Origin: Streptomyces longwoodensis
Lineage (GTDB): Bacteria > Actinomycetota > Actinomycetes > Streptomycetales > Streptomycetaceae
DNA length: 64,000 bases
Direction of reading: 5' to 3'
NCBI RefSeq assembly: GCF_001514125.1
Contig: NZ_KQ948555.1
Coordinates: 1-64,000 of the forward strand
Part shown: positions 21,407 to 30,848 of the stretch, in pieces
Numbering within the stretch: the stretch's first letter is position 1
Layout: every line of letters starts with the position of its first letter
Made by a program: the position numbers and the translations under genes
The notes under the pieces: model-generated
Database searches by the model: none
What the model was told of the DNA's origin: nothing
The model's input: only the letters and a program-made list of their open reading frames with translations

Positions 21407-21922
21407 ATGCGCGTGTACGTCCCCCTGACCCTCCCCGGGCTCGCCGAGGCGCACAAGACGGGACAGCTGGGGTCCGGGCCGCTCGTCGCGTACGCCGTCA
21501 CGCCCGGGCTGCGCGAGTGGTACCTCTCGGACGACGTCGAGGAGCTGGAGTACGCGGCGCTCAGCCGGGCCGCGCTGGCCTCGCTGCGGCTGCTCGCGGC
21601 GGACGCCGGGGCACCGCGGCGGCGGGTCGTGGTCGCCGTCGACGTACCGGACGGGGCGGCGACGTCCGACCCGGACCGGGGCCTGGACCCGGCCGCGCTG
21701 GGCGAGGTGACGGTCGCCGGGGCCGTACCGCTGGCCAAGGCGGCGGCCGTGCACGTCGACGCGGGCGACGCGGAGGCGGACGTGGCCGCCGCGGCGGACG
21801 CCCTGGAGGCGGCGGACGGCGGGGACGACGACGCGCAGTTCGTCGTGGACGGGGCCGAGGACCACGAGCTGCTGTGGTTCGCCACGCAGGAGATCCCGAA
21901 CCTGGTGGGGTCGGCCGGCTGA
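21407..21922 (+). CDS. Conserved actinobacterial protein of unknown function (DUF6912-like)
   Basis: This 171-residue acidic protein begins MRVYVPLTLPGLAE and contains LVAYAVTPGLREWYLSDDVEELEYAALSRAALASLRLL, a pattern I associate with the DUF6912 group. It has no signal peptide, membrane segment or catalytic motif. The last third is Asp/Ala-rich (GDAEADVAAAADALEAADGGDDD) and ends ELLWFATQEIPNLVG. It precedes the HAD hydrolase gene by 47 bases. The ribosome-binding site is weak. Function is unknown. Confidence 0.8.
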   Translation: MRVYVPLTLPGLAEAHKTGQLGSGPLVAYAVTPGLREWYLSDDVEELEYAALSRAALASLRLLAADAGAPRRRVVVAVDVPDGAATSDPDRGLDPAALGEVTVAGAVPLAKAAAVHVDAGDAEADVAAAADALEAADGGDDDAQFVVDGAEDHELLWFATQEIPNLVGSAG

Positions 21923-21956
21923 GCGCTCACCCCTCCCGGCTGTCGGTGGGGGCGGG

Positions 21957-21962
21957 TACGTT
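21957..21962 (+). promoter_or_regulatory. Candidate -10 element, leaderless HAD gene
   Basis: TACGTT ends seven bases before ATG 21970. This spacing places the transcription start on the start codon. There is no Shine-Dalgarno sequence. Confidence 0.35.
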
Positions 21963-21969
21963 TGCGGAC

Positions 21970-22635
21970 ATGGGGATGCAGAGTGGGGCGCACATCGTCT
22001 GGGACTGGAACGGGACGCTGTTCCACGACAACGAGGCGATCATCGGGGCGACGAACGCGGCGTTCGCCGAGCTGGGGCTGGAGCCGATCACGCTGGAGCG
22101 GTACCGGGCGCTGTACTGCGTGCCGGTGCCGAAGTTCTACGAGCGGCTGATGGGACGGCTGCCCACGGACGCCGAGTGGGAGGTCATGGACGCGGTCTTC
22201 CACCGCTACTACGCCGAGCGGCGGGCGGCCTGCGTGCTGACCGAGGGCGCGGCGGAGCTGCTCGCCGGGTGGCGGTCGGCGGGGCGCAGCCAGTCGCTGC
22301 TCAGCATGTACGGGCACGACGAACTGGTGCCGCTGGTGCGCGGGTTCGGCATAGAGCCGCACTTCCTGCGGGTGGACGGCCGGGTCGGGCCGTCCGGGGG
22401 CAGCAAGGCGGAGCACATGGTGCGCCACCTCCGGGCGCTCACCGGGGTGGACCCGGAGCGGACCGTGGTGATCGGCGACGCCGCCGACGACGCGGTGGCC
22501 GCGCTGCACGTGGGGGCGCGGGCGGTGCTCTACACCGGGGGCTCGCACGGCCGGGCCAGCCTGGAGGCGGTCGGGGTGCCCGTGGTGGACAGCCTGGCGG
22601 AGGCCGTGCAGGTGGCGGAGGACCTCGCCGCGTGA
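21970..22635 (+). CDS. HAD-superfamily hydrolase with Asn in the DxD motif
   Basis: This 221-residue phosphoglycolate-phosphatase-like HAD protein has motif I WDWNGTLFHD with nucleophile Asp12, motif II in LLSMYGHDEL (a Ser), motif III Lys in GGSKAEHM and motif IV VIGDAADDAVAALHVG. Canonical motif I is DxDGT; here the second Asp, the usual general acid/base of phosphatases, is Asn14. The alpha-helical cap (about 20-90) is of the C1 type. The substrate is unknown. ATG 21976 is an alternative start. Confidence 0.87.
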   Translation: MGMQSGAHIVWDWNGTLFHDNEAIIGATNAAFAELGLEPITLERYRALYCVPVPKFYERLMGRLPTDAEWEVMDAVFHRYYAERRAACVLTEGAAELLAGWRSAGRSQSLLSMYGHDELVPLVRGFGIEPHFLRVDGRVGPSGGSKAEHMVRHLRALTGVDPERTVVIGDAADDAVAALHVGARAVLYTGGSHGRASLEAVGVPVVDSLAEAVQVAEDLAA

Positions 22636-22714
22636 TCCCTGGGCCCTGACCTCCGGCCCGTGACTCCAGACCTTCGACTCCTGACTTCGGACCCCCGTCC
22701 CCCGCCCCCTGGCC

Positions 22715-23281
22715 TCAGGTGACCGGTGCCTTGGCGCGCAGGACGGTCAGGAACTCGCGCATCCAGGCCGGGTGGTCCGGCCAGGCACGCGACGAGACGA
22801 GGCTGCCGTCCACGACCGCCTCGGTGTCCTGGAAGGTCGCGCCGGCGGTCTGCATGTCGATCTCCAGCGCCGGGTACGCCGTGACGCGGCGGCCGCTGAG
22901 GGCGTCCACGGCGGCGGTCAGCAGCGGGCCGTGGCAGATCTGGGCGACCGGCTTGTCCGCGTCGAAGAACGACTTGAGGATCTTGCGCAGCTCGGGGTCG
23001 TTGCGCAGGTACTCGGGGGCCCGGCCGCCGGGGACGACGACGGCGGCGTACCGTCCGGGGTCCACCTCGGAGAAGGCCAGGTCGGCGGGCCAGGTGTAGC
23101 CGGGTTTCTCCGTGTAGGTGTCGAAGCCGTCCTCGAAGTCGTGCACGACGAACCGGAGCTTCTTGCGGGTCGGGGCGGCGATGTGGACCTCGTAGCCCTC
23201 CTCGCGCAGGCGCTGGTAGGGGTAGAGGACCTCCAGCGACTCGGCTGCGTCACCGGTGACGATGAGGATGTACGTGGGCAC
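22715..23281 (-). CDS. DJ-1/PfpI family protein
   Basis: This 188-residue protein of the class I glutamine amidotransferase-like DJ-1/PfpI family has the nucleophile elbow AQICHGPLL with Cys116-His117, and Glu near residue 17. VVVPGGRAPEYLRNDPEL is typical of PfpI-like chaperone, glyoxalase or protease relatives. GTG 23281 is preceded by GGAGGAGG, a strong ribosome-binding site; longer in-frame starts lack one. The natural substrate is unknown. It is convergent with the HAD gene across a pyrimidine-rich gap. Confidence 0.9.
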   Translation of the reverse strand: MPTYILIVTGDAAESLEVLYPYQRLREEGYEVHIAAPTRKKLRFVVHDFEDGFDTYTEKPGYTWPADLAFSEVDPGRYAAVVVPGGRAPEYLRNDPELRKILKSFFDADKPVAQICHGPLLTAAVDALSGRRVTAYPALEIDMQTAGATFQDTEAVVDGSLVSSRAWPDHPAWMREFLTVLRAKAPVT

Positions 23282-23956
23282 GGCGGCCTCCTCCTGCCGG
23301 GTGGTGGTGTGGGCACCGTGCCGCCCCGGCGGCGCTGTGCCAAGGGGGCGGTGGCCGATTTCAGCCTCGCCCCTCCGGGTGACCGCGGCCACTTTTCGAT
23401 GCGGCGGGCCGCCCCTTCACCGTTCGGCCGGACGTGGCCCGACCGGTCGTACGAACCTCGTCCTCCCGTGCGTCCCGCCGGTCCCGGCGGACCCCCCTGC
23501 ACCACACCCCCGACTCCACCCCTGTGCAGAACGTCAAAGTTCCCGCCCCTGTTTTGTACACATACGGCTCATGACGGGACGCCCCGGAGGGGCGATAGCC
23601 TGGTGGCGTGATCAGCGCGATAGTTCGCGGGGGTGCTGTTGCCCCTGCCCTGCGCCCGGTTCGCACGGAGTGTCTCCGTGACCGGGCGGCGGTCGCTGGT
23701 CCTCGCGGGCGGGACGAGGGACCCAGGGGTCCCCGGACGCCGTACACACCCCGGACGAGCGGGACGCGTGATGCCGCGCCGCAGTCGTCGGGGACGTCGG
23801 GGGCGTCGGACATGGCTGATATCCCCCCGTTCATCTCATCCCCCGGCATAGCGTCGGAACAGACCGGAGACCCCGTGTCGCGGCGTCACGCCGGAGGGAC
23901 CGAGACCGTTTTTCCTTCTACGTCACGCAACGGCGCGCGACAGGAGCCAGAGGACA
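23282..23956. other. 675-base non-coding region upstream of the giant GDH gene
   Basis: I see no convincing gene here. A frame opening near 23608 overlaps the dehydrogenase start and has poor codon bias, so I rejected it. The region is unusually low in third-position bias and has a locally AT-richer patch at 23530-23570. There GTCAAA (23533-23538) and TACACA (23557-23562), 18 bases apart, form a weak promoter candidate. If that is used, the leader would be almost 400 bases long. Confidence 0.35.
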
Positions 23957-26900
23957 ATGCAGACCAAGCTGGACGAAGCCAAGGCCGAGCTGCTCGAGAG
24001 GGCCGCCCGGGTCGCTGAGAACAGCCCGGTCGGGGGGCACCTACCGACCGGGACGACGAGCGAGGGCAGCCCTGGCGCGCCGGACACCCCGGACGGCCCG
24101 GACGCCCCCGACCACGAGTCGGTGCTCTCGTTCCTCCAGCGCTACTACCTGCACACCGCCCCCGAGGACCTCGGTGACCGCGACCCGGTCGACGTGTTCG
24201 GCGCGGCGCTCTCGCACTACCGGCTCGCGGAGAACCGGCCGCAGGGCACCGCCAACGTGCGCGTGCACACCCCCACCGTCGAGGAGAACGGCTGGACGTG
24301 CAGCCACTCCGTGGTGGAGGTCGTCACCGACGACATGCCCTTCCTCGTCGACTCCGTGACCAACGAGCTGACCCGCCAGGGCCGCGGCATCCACGTCGTG
24401 ATCCACCCGCAGTTCGTGGTGCGCCGGGACGTCACCGGCAAGCTGATCGAGGTGCTCGGCGCCCCGGCCGCGGCCGCCGGGCTGCCGCACGACGCGCACG
24501 TCGAGTCGTGGATCCACGTCGAGATCGACCGGGAGACCGACCGGTCCGACCTGAAGCAGATCACCGCCGACCTGCTGCGCGTCCTGTCCGACGTCCGCGA
24601 GGCCGTCGAGGACTGGGAGAAGATGCGCGACGCCGCGCTGCGGATCGCCGACGGCCTCCAGGAGGAGCCGGTCCCCGGCGACCTGCCCGGCCCCGACCTC
24701 GACGAGGCGCGCGAGCTGCTGCGCTGGCTGGCCGCCGACCACTTCACCTTCCTCGGCTTCCGCGAGTACCAGCTCCGCGAGGACGACTCGCTGGCCGCCG
24801 TGCCGGGCACCGGGCTGGGCATCCTTCGCTCCGACCCGCACCACGCCGACGACGAGAGCCACCCCGTCAGCCCGTCCTTCGAGCGGCTGCCCGCCGACGC
24901 CCGCGCCAAGGCCCGCGAGCACAAGCTGCTCGTGCTGACCAAGGCCAACAGCCGGGCCACCGTGCACCGGCCCTCGTACCTCGACTACGTCGGCGTGAAG
25001 AAGTTCGACGCGGACGGCAACGTCGTGGGCGAGCGGCGCTTCCTCGGACTGTTCTCCTCCGCCGCGTACACCGAGTCGGTGCTGCGGGTGCCCGTGGTGC
25101 GCCGCAAGGTCGAGGCCGTCCTCAAGGGCGCCGGGTTCTCGCCCAACAGCCACGACGGGCGCGACCTGCTCCAGATCATGGAGACCTACCCGCGCGACGA
25201 GCTGTTCCAGACGCCGGTCGGCGAGCTCCAGGCGATCGTCACCTCGGTGCTGTACCTCCAGGAGCGGCGCCGGCTGCGGCTGTACCTGCGCCAGGACGAG
25301 TACGGCCGCTACTACTCGGCGCTCGTCTACCTGCCCCGCGACCGGTACACCACCGGGGTGCGGCTGCGGATCATCGACATCCTCAAGGAGGAACTGGGCG
25401 GCGTCAGCGTCGACTTCACCGCCTGGAACACCGAGTCGATCCTGTCCCGGCTGCACTTCGTGGTCCGCGTCCCGCCGGGCACCGAGCTGCCGCAGCTCAG
25501 CGACAGCGACAAGGAGCGCATCGAGGCGCGGCTGGTCGAGGCCGCCCGGTCCTGGGCGGACGGGTTCGCCGAGGCGCTGAACGCCGAGCTCGGCGAGGAG
25601 CGTTCCGCGGAGCTGCTGCGCCGCTACCACCACGCCTTCTCCGAGGGCTACAAGGCCGACCACTCCCCGCGGGCGGCCGTCGCCGACCTGATCCACCTCG
25701 AACGGCTGGACCACGACAACGACTTCGCGCTCAGCCTGTACGAGCCGGTCGGCGCCGGCCCGGACGAGCGCCGCTTCAAGATCTACCGCAAGGGCGAGTC
25801 GATCTCGCTGTCCCGGGTGCTGCCCGTGCTGGCCCGCCTGGGCGTCGAGGTGATCGACGAGCGGCCGTACGAGCTGCGCTGCGCGGACCGCGCCAACGCC
25901 TGGATCTACGACTTCGGCCTGCGCATCCCGCGGGCGCTGCTCGCCAAGGCGGCCAACGGCGGCGACTACCTCGCCGACGACGCGCGCGAGCGGTTCCAGG
26001 AGGCGTTCGCCGCGACCTGGACCGGCCGGGCGGAGAACGACGGCTTCAACGCCCTGGTGCTCAGCGCCGGGCTGTCCTGGCGCCAGGCGATGGTGCTGCG
26101 CGCGTACGCGAAGTACCTGCGCCAGGCGGGGTCCACCTTCAGCCAGGACTACATGGAGGACACCCTCCGCAACAACGTCCACACCACCCGGCTGCTGGTC
26201 TCCCTGTTCGAGGCGCGGATGTCGCCGGACCGGCAGCGCGCCGGGCACGAGATCGTCGACGCGCTCCTGGAGGAGCTCGACGCGGCCCTGGACCAGGTGG
26301 CCTCGCTGGACGAGGACCGCATCCTGCGGTCGTTCCTCACGGTCATCAAGGCGACGCTGCGCACCAACTTCTTCCAGACCGCGTCGGACGGCGCGCCGCA
26401 CGACTACGTGTCGATGAAGTTCGACCCGCAGGCCATCCCGGACCTGCCCGCGCCGCGCCCGGCGTTCGAGATCTGGGTGTACTCGCCGCGTGTGGAGGGC
26501 GTGCACCTGCGCTTCGGCAAGGTCGCGCGCGGTGGTCTGCGCTGGTCCGACCGGCGTGAGGACTTCCGCACCGAGATCCTCGGCCTGGTCAAGGCGCAGA
26601 TGGTGAAGAACACCGTCATCGTGCCGGTCGGCGCCAAGGGCGGCTTCGTCGCCAAGCAGCTGCCCGACCCGGGCGTCGACCGCGACGCGTGGATGGCGGA
26701 GGGCATCGCCAGCTACCGGACCTTCATCTCGGCGCTGCTCGACATCACCGACAACATGGTGGCCGGCGAGGTCGTGCCCCCGGCCGACGTCGTACGGCAC
26801 GACGAGGACGACACCTACCTCGTGGTCGCCGCCGACAAGGGCACCGCGACCTTCTCCGACATCGCCAACGAGGTCGCCGAGTCCTACGACTTCTGGCTCG

Positions 26901-28939
26901 GGGACGCCTTCGCCTCCGGCGGCTCGGCCGGCTACGACCACAAGGGCATGGGCATCACCGCGCGCGGTGCCTGGGAGTCGGTGAAGCGGCACTTCCGCGA
27001 CATGGGCGTGAACACGCAGGCCGAGGACTTCACGGTGGTCGGCATCGGCGACATGTCCGGTGACGTGTTCGGCAACGGCATGCTGCTGTCGGAGCACATC
27101 CGCCTGGTCGCCGCCTTCGACCACCGGCACATCTTCCTCGACCCGTCCCCGGACGCGGCGACCTCGTACGCCGAGCGGCGCCGCCTGTTCGAGCTGCCGC
27201 GCTCCAGCTGGGCCGACTACGACACCGGCCTGCTGTCGGCCGGCGGCGGCGTCTTCCCGCGCACGGCCAAGTCGATCCCGCTCAACGGCCACGTCCGCGC
27301 GGCCCTCGGCATCGACGAGAAGGTCGCCAAGATGACCCCGGCCGACCTGATGAAGGCCATCCTGCGGGCGCCGGTCGACCTGCTGTGGAACGGCGGCATC
27401 GGCACGTACGTGAAGGCGTCGACGGAGTCCCACGCGGACGTCGGCGACAAGGCCAACGACGCCATCCGCGTCGACGGCGCCGACCTGCGCGCCAAGGTCG
27501 TCGGCGAGGGCGGCAACCTGGGCCTGACCCAGCTCGGCCGGATCGAGTTCGCGCTGCAGGGCGGCCGGATCAACACCGACGCCATCGACAACAGCGCGGG
27601 CGTGGACACCTCCGACCACGAGGTGAACATCAAGATCCTGCTCAACGGGCTGGTCTCGGACGGCGACATGACCGTCAAGCAGCGCAACAAGCTGCTCGCC
27701 GAGATGACCGACGAGGTCGGCCGTCTCGTCCTGCGCAACAACTACGCGCAGAACACGGCGATCGCCAACGCCCTCGCCCAGTCCCAGGACATGCTCCACG
27801 CCCAGCAGCGCTTCATGAAGCACCTGGTGCGCGAGGGCCACCTGGACCGGGCGCTGGAGTTCCTGCCCACCGACCGCCAGATCCGCGAGCGGCTCGCCGC
27901 CGGCCACGGTCTGACCGGACCGGAGACGGCCGTGCTGCTGGCGTACACGAAGATCACGGTGTCGGACGAGCTGCTGCACACCTCGCTGCCCGAGGACCCC
28001 TACCTGCGCGGGCTGCTCTACGCCTACTTCCCGACGGCGCTGCGCCAGGAGTTCGCCGAGCAGATCGAGAACCACCCGCTGCGCCGCGAGATCACCACGA
28101 CCGTGCTGGTCAACGACACGGTCAACACGGGCGGTACGACGTACCTGCACCGGCTGCGCGAGGAGACCGGCGCCTCGCTGGAGGAGATCGTGCGGGCGCA
28201 GACCGCGGCCCGGGCGATCTTCCGCTCGGCGCCGGTGTGGGACGCGGTCGAGGCGCTGGACAACAAGGTCGAGGCGGAGGTGCAGACCCGGATCCGGCTG
28301 CACTCGCGGCGCCTGGTCGAGCGCGGCACGCGCTGGCTGCTCAACAACCGGCCGCAGCCGCTGCAGCTGGCCGAGACGGTGGAGTTCTTCTCCGAGCGCG
28401 TCGAGCAGGTCTGGCAGCAGCTGCCGAAGCTGCTGCGCGGCGCGGACCTGGACTGGTACCAGCAGATCCACGACGAGCTGACCGGCGCGGGCGTGCCGGA
28501 CGAAGTCGCCACGCGCGTGGCCGGGTTCTCCTCCGCCTTCCCGACGCTGGACATCGTGTCGGTGGCCGACCGCATGGGCAAGGACCCGCTGGACGTCGCC
28601 GAGGTCTACTACGACCTCGCGGACCGGCTGCACATCACCCAGCTCATGGACCGCATCATCGAGCTGCCGCGCGCGGACCGCTGGCAGTCCATGGCCCGCG
28701 CCTCGATCCGCGAGGACCTGTACGCGGCCCACGCGGCGCTCACCGCGGACGTCCTGGCCGTCGGCAACGGCACCTCGACGCCCGCGCAGCGCTTCGCGGC
28801 GTGGGAGGAGCGCAACACGGCGATCCTGGGCCGGGCGCGCACGACGCTGGAGGAGATCCAGGGCTCGGAGACGTTCGACCTGGCGAACCTGTCGGTGGCG
28901 ATGCGGACGATGCGCACCCTGCTGCGGACGCACTCGTAG
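23957..28939 (+). CDS. gdhB: NAD-specific glutamate dehydrogenase, large (GDH180) type
   Basis: This 1660-residue cytoplasmic enzyme converts glutamate to 2-oxoglutarate and ammonia using NAD. Its size matches the roughly 180-kDa class first described in Streptomyces clavuligerus. N-terminal ACT-like regulatory modules occupy roughly the first 700 residues. The catalytic core follows, with GGLRWSDRREDFRTEILGL, the substrate-binding VPVGAKGGFV lysine motif, and a dinucleotide fold around VVGIGDMSGDVFGNGML. A long C-terminal helical domain (about 1150-1660) completes it. AGAGGAC upstream supports ATG 23957. It is transcribed alone and ends at a strong terminator. Confidence 0.97.
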   Translation: MQTKLDEAKAELLERAARVAENSPVGGHLPTGTTSEGSPGAPDTPDGPDAPDHESVLSFLQRYYLHTAPEDLGDRDPVDVFGAALSHYRLAENRPQGTANVRVHTPTVEENGWTCSHSVVEVVTDDMPFLVDSVTNELTRQGRGIHVVIHPQFVVRRDVTGKLIEVLGAPAAAAGLPHDAHVESWIHVEIDRETDRSDLKQITADLLRVLSDVREAVEDWEKMRDAALRIADGLQEEPVPGDLPGPDLDEARELLRWLAADHFTFLGFREYQLREDDSLAAVPGTGLGILRSDPHHADDESHPVSPSFERLPADARAKAREHKLLVLTKANSRATVHRPSYLDYVGVKKFDADGNVVGERRFLGLFSSAAYTESVLRVPVVRRKVEAVLKGAGFSPNSHDGRDLLQIMETYPRDELFQTPVGELQAIVTSVLYLQERRRLRLYLRQDEYGRYYSALVYLPRDRYTTGVRLRIIDILKEELGGVSVDFTAWNTESILSRLHFVVRVPPGTELPQLSDSDKERIEARLVEAARSWADGFAEALNAELGEERSAELLRRYHHAFSEGYKADHSPRAAVADLIHLERLDHDNDFALSLYEPVGAGPDERRFKIYRKGESISLSRVLPVLARLGVEVIDERPYELRCADRANAWIYDFGLRIPRALLAKAANGGDYLADDARERFQEAFAATWTGRAENDGFNALVLSAGLSWRQAMVLRAYAKYLRQAGSTFSQDYMEDTLRNNVHTTRLLVSLFEARMSPDRQRAGHEIVDALLEELDAALDQVASLDEDRILRSFLTVIKATLRTNFFQTASDGAPHDYVSMKFDPQAIPDLPAPRPAFEIWVYSPRVEGVHLRFGKVARGGLRWSDRREDFRTEILGLVKAQMVKNTVIVPVGAKGGFVAKQLPDPGVDRDAWMAEGIASYRTFISALLDITDNMVAGEVVPPADVVRHDEDDTYLVVAADKGTATFSDIANEVAESYDFWLGDAFASGGSAGYDHKGMGITARGAWESVKRHFRDMGVNTQAEDFTVVGIGDMSGDVFGNGMLLSEHIRLVAAFDHRHIFLDPSPDAATSYAERRRLFELPRSSWADYDTGLLSAGGGVFPRTAKSIPLNGHVRAALGIDEKVAKMTPADLMKAILRAPVDLLWNGGIGTYVKASTESHADVGDKANDAIRVDGADLRAKVVGEGGNLGLTQLGRIEFALQGGRINTDAIDNSAGVDTSDHEVNIKILLNGLVSDGDMTVKQRNKLLAEMTDEVGRLVLRNNYAQNTAIANALAQSQDMLHAQQRFMKHLVREGHLDRALEFLPTDRQIRERLAAGHGLTGPETAVLLAYTKITVSDELLHTSLPEDPYLRGLLYAYFPTALRQEFAEQIENHPLRREITTTVLVNDTVNTGGTTYLHRLREETGASLEEIVRAQTAARAIFRSAPVWDAVEALDNKVEAEVQTRIRLHSRRLVERGTRWLLNNRPQPLQLAETVEFFSERVEQVWQQLPKLLRGADLDWYQQIHDELTGAGVPDEVATRVAGFSSAFPTLDIVSVADRMGKDPLDVAEVYYDLADRLHITQLMDRIIELPRADRWQSMARASIREDLYAAHAALTADVLAVGNGTSTPAQRFAAWEERNTAILGRARTTLEEIQGSETFDLANLSVAMRTMRTLLRTHS

Positions 28940-28952
28940 GGGACACGACGAA

Positions 28953-28986
28953 GGGGCGCCCCGGGCCGTGTGGCCCGGGGCGCCCC
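28953..28986. terminator. Strong hairpin between converging genes
   Basis: Perfect 15-bp GC arms (28953-28967 and 28972-28986) surround a four-base loop, flanked by AA and TCTT. It lies between the dehydrogenase and the convergent export-ABC operon and probably terminates both. Confidence 0.8.
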
Positions 28987-29016
28987 TCTTCGTACCGTGC
29001 GCCGTGCGCCGTGCGG

Positions 29017-29850
29017 TCAGGCGGCCGTCGGCTTGGGCTTGGCGGCGGGCTTCTTCTTGGCGCCGGTGAACTCCTCGTACTCCTTGAGGACGTCCTCGGT
29101 GGGCCCGTCCATGCGCAGCTCGCCGCGCTCCAGCCACAGGGTGCGCTCGCAGGTGTCGCGGATCGCGGCGAGGCTGTGGCTGACCAGGAAGACCGTGCCG
29201 GCGTGCTCGCGCATCTCGCGGATGCGCTGGGCCGAGCGCGCCTGGAACTTGGCGTCGCCGGTGGCGAGGGCCTCGTCGATGAGCAGCACGTCGTGGTCCT
29301 TGGCGGCGGCGATGGAGAAGCGCAGCCGCGAGCCCATGCCGGAGGAGTAGGTGCGCATCGGCAGCGAGATGAAGTCGCCCTTCTCGTTGATGCCCGAGAA
29401 GTCGACGATCTCCTGGTAGCGCTCCTTGATCTGCTCGCGGGTCATGCCCATCGCGAGGCCGCCGAGGTAGACGTTGCGCTCGCCGGTCAGGTCGCCCATC
29501 AGGGCGGCGTTGACGCCGAGCAGGGAGGGCTGGCCGTCGGTGTAGATCTTGCCGCGCTCCACGGGGAGCAGGCCGGCGACGGCCTTGAGCAGGGTGGACT
29601 TGCCGGAGCCGTTGGTGCCGATCAGGCCGACGGCCTCGCCCTTGTAGGCGACGAACGACACGTTCTTCACGGCGTGCACCGTGCGGGTGCCGGCGGCCTT
29701 CTGGGCCTGCCCGGGCCGCAGGATGCGGTTGAGCGCGGCGGTCGCCGAACCCCGGCCGCTGCCGGTGCCGTTGATGCGGTAGACGATGTCGACGCCGTCG
29801 GCGATGACGGTGGGGATCCGCTCGTCGGTGAGCGCGGTGTTGTCAGCCAC
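29017..29850 (-). CDS. Polysaccharide/teichoic acid export ABC transporter ATPase (TagH/Wzt type)
   Basis: This 277-residue ATPase has Walker A GTNGSGKS (78-85), signature YSSGMGSRL and Walker B DVLLIDEALATGD, followed by the VSHSL switch His. The sequence between Walker A and the signature (LLGVNAALMGDLTGERNVYLGG) is typical of TagH, Wzt and RfbB. The C-terminus is a short Lys/Pro/Ala tail, so there is no carbohydrate-binding domain. It probably powers export of a wall glycopolymer with the adjacent permease. GTG 29850 overlaps the permease gene by eight bases. Confidence 0.93.
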   Translation of the reverse strand: MADNTALTDERIPTVIADGVDIVYRINGTGSGRGSATAALNRILRPGQAQKAAGTRTVHAVKNVSFVAYKGEAVGLIGTNGSGKSTLLKAVAGLLPVERGKIYTDGQPSLLGVNAALMGDLTGERNVYLGGLAMGMTREQIKERYQEIVDFSGINEKGDFISLPMRTYSSGMGSRLRFSIAAAKDHDVLLIDEALATGDAKFQARSAQRIREMREHAGTVFLVSHSLAAIRDTCERTLWLERGELRMDGPTEDVLKEYEEFTGAKKKPAAKPKPTAA

Positions 29851-30772
29851 GGCCGTACGTCTCCTCAGCCTTCCAGAAGTAGATGAAGCCGCCGACGCCC
29901 GCGAGGACCGCCCAGCCCACGGCCCAGGCCCACACGTGCGGGGGCAGCTGACTGGCGTGGAAGCTGTCGATGAGGGCGAAGCGCATCAGGTCGATGTAGA
30001 CCGCGGCGGGGTTGGCCCGCAGCACGTCGTCGAGCCAGACCGGCCAGCCGTGGTGCTGCTTGAGCAGGTTGTCGATGCTCCACATGACGCCCGAGACGTA
30101 CATCCAGGTGCGCAGGATGAACGGCATCAGCTGGGCGATGTCCGGGGTCTTGGCGCCGATCCGGGCCAGGACCATCGACGCGCCGGCGTTGAAGACGAAC
30201 TGGAGCGTCAGGACGGGGATCACGAGGACCCAGGACACGGCCGGCGGCACCCCGACGATGAACAGGATGAGCACCAGCGCGGCCATGGAGAACAGCAGCT
30301 GCTGCAGCTGCTGGAGGCAGAAGGAGATCGGCAGCGCGGCCCGCGGGAAGTGCAGGGCGCGGACCAGGCCGATGCTGCCGGAGATGGCGCGCGTGCCGGT
30401 CATGATCGAGGTCTGCGTGAACGTCCACACGAACACGCCCGTGACCAGGAACGGGATGTAGTCCGGGACGCCCCGCTTGGTGCCGAGCAGCACACCGAAG
30501 ATGAAGTAGTACACGGCCGCGTTCAGCAGCGGCGTCATGACCTGCCAGAGCTGGCCGAGCTTCGCCTGGCTGTACTGGGCGGTGAGCTTGGCGGTGGCGA
30601 AGGCGGTGATGAAGTGCCGGCGGGCCCAGAGCTGGCGGATGTACTCGGGCAGCGGCGGACGCGCGCCGCTGACCGAGAGACCGTGGCGGGCCGCGAGGGC
30701 CGCCAGATCCTCTTGGGCGGCCGTCGGGCTGGGCGGTGTGTCGAGTACCTGGCTCACATCCGCTGCTTTCAC
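29843..30772 (-). CDS. Polysaccharide/teichoic acid export ABC permease (TagG/Wzm type)
   Basis: This 309-residue permease of the ABC-2 family has six predicted membrane helices. WARRHFITAFATAKLTAQYSQAKLGQLWQVMTPLL is the characteristic N-terminal signature of TagG/Wzm exporters. It forms the channel for a lipid-linked wall polymer with the ATPase encoded immediately downstream. The start is uncertain between GTG 30772 and GTG 30757; the latter has a somewhat better purine-rich upstream stretch. It is divergent from the TetR gene, so it is likely controlled from that intergenic region. Confidence 0.92.
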   Translation of the reverse strand: MKAADVSQVLDTPPSPTAAQEDLAALAARHGLSVSGARPPLPEYIRQLWARRHFITAFATAKLTAQYSQAKLGQLWQVMTPLLNAAVYYFIFGVLLGTKRGVPDYIPFLVTGVFVWTFTQTSIMTGTRAISGSIGLVRALHFPRAALPISFCLQQLQQLLFSMAALVLILFIVGVPPAVSWVLVIPVLTLQFVFNAGASMVLARIGAKTPDIAQLMPFILRTWMYVSGVMWSIDNLLKQHHGWPVWLDDVLRANPAAVYIDLMRFALIDSFHASQLPPHVWAWAVGWAVLAGVGGFIYFWKAEETYGRG

Positions 30773-30848
30773 TCGGGGGTGGGGGTGCGTCCGGCGCCGG
30801 CCCGGCGTTCCTACGTTCTCTTGACGTGTTCTTTACGTCGGGACGGGT

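Noticed and set aside
22636..22714. Tandem TGACYYC-like repeats between the HAD and DJ-1 genes
   Set aside because: The units are too degenerate and short to distinguish from pyrimidine-rich composition.
23608..24018. Possible small gene before the glutamate dehydrogenase
   Set aside because: It overlaps the dehydrogenase start, lacks Streptomyces third-position bias and encodes no recognisable domain.
24041..29137. A 1698-codon minus-strand frame opposite the giant dehydrogenase
   Set aside because: It mirrors the dehydrogenase codons exactly, with Val/Gly/Arg/Asp-rich low-complexity translation and no domain; the plus-strand protein matches a known family throughout.
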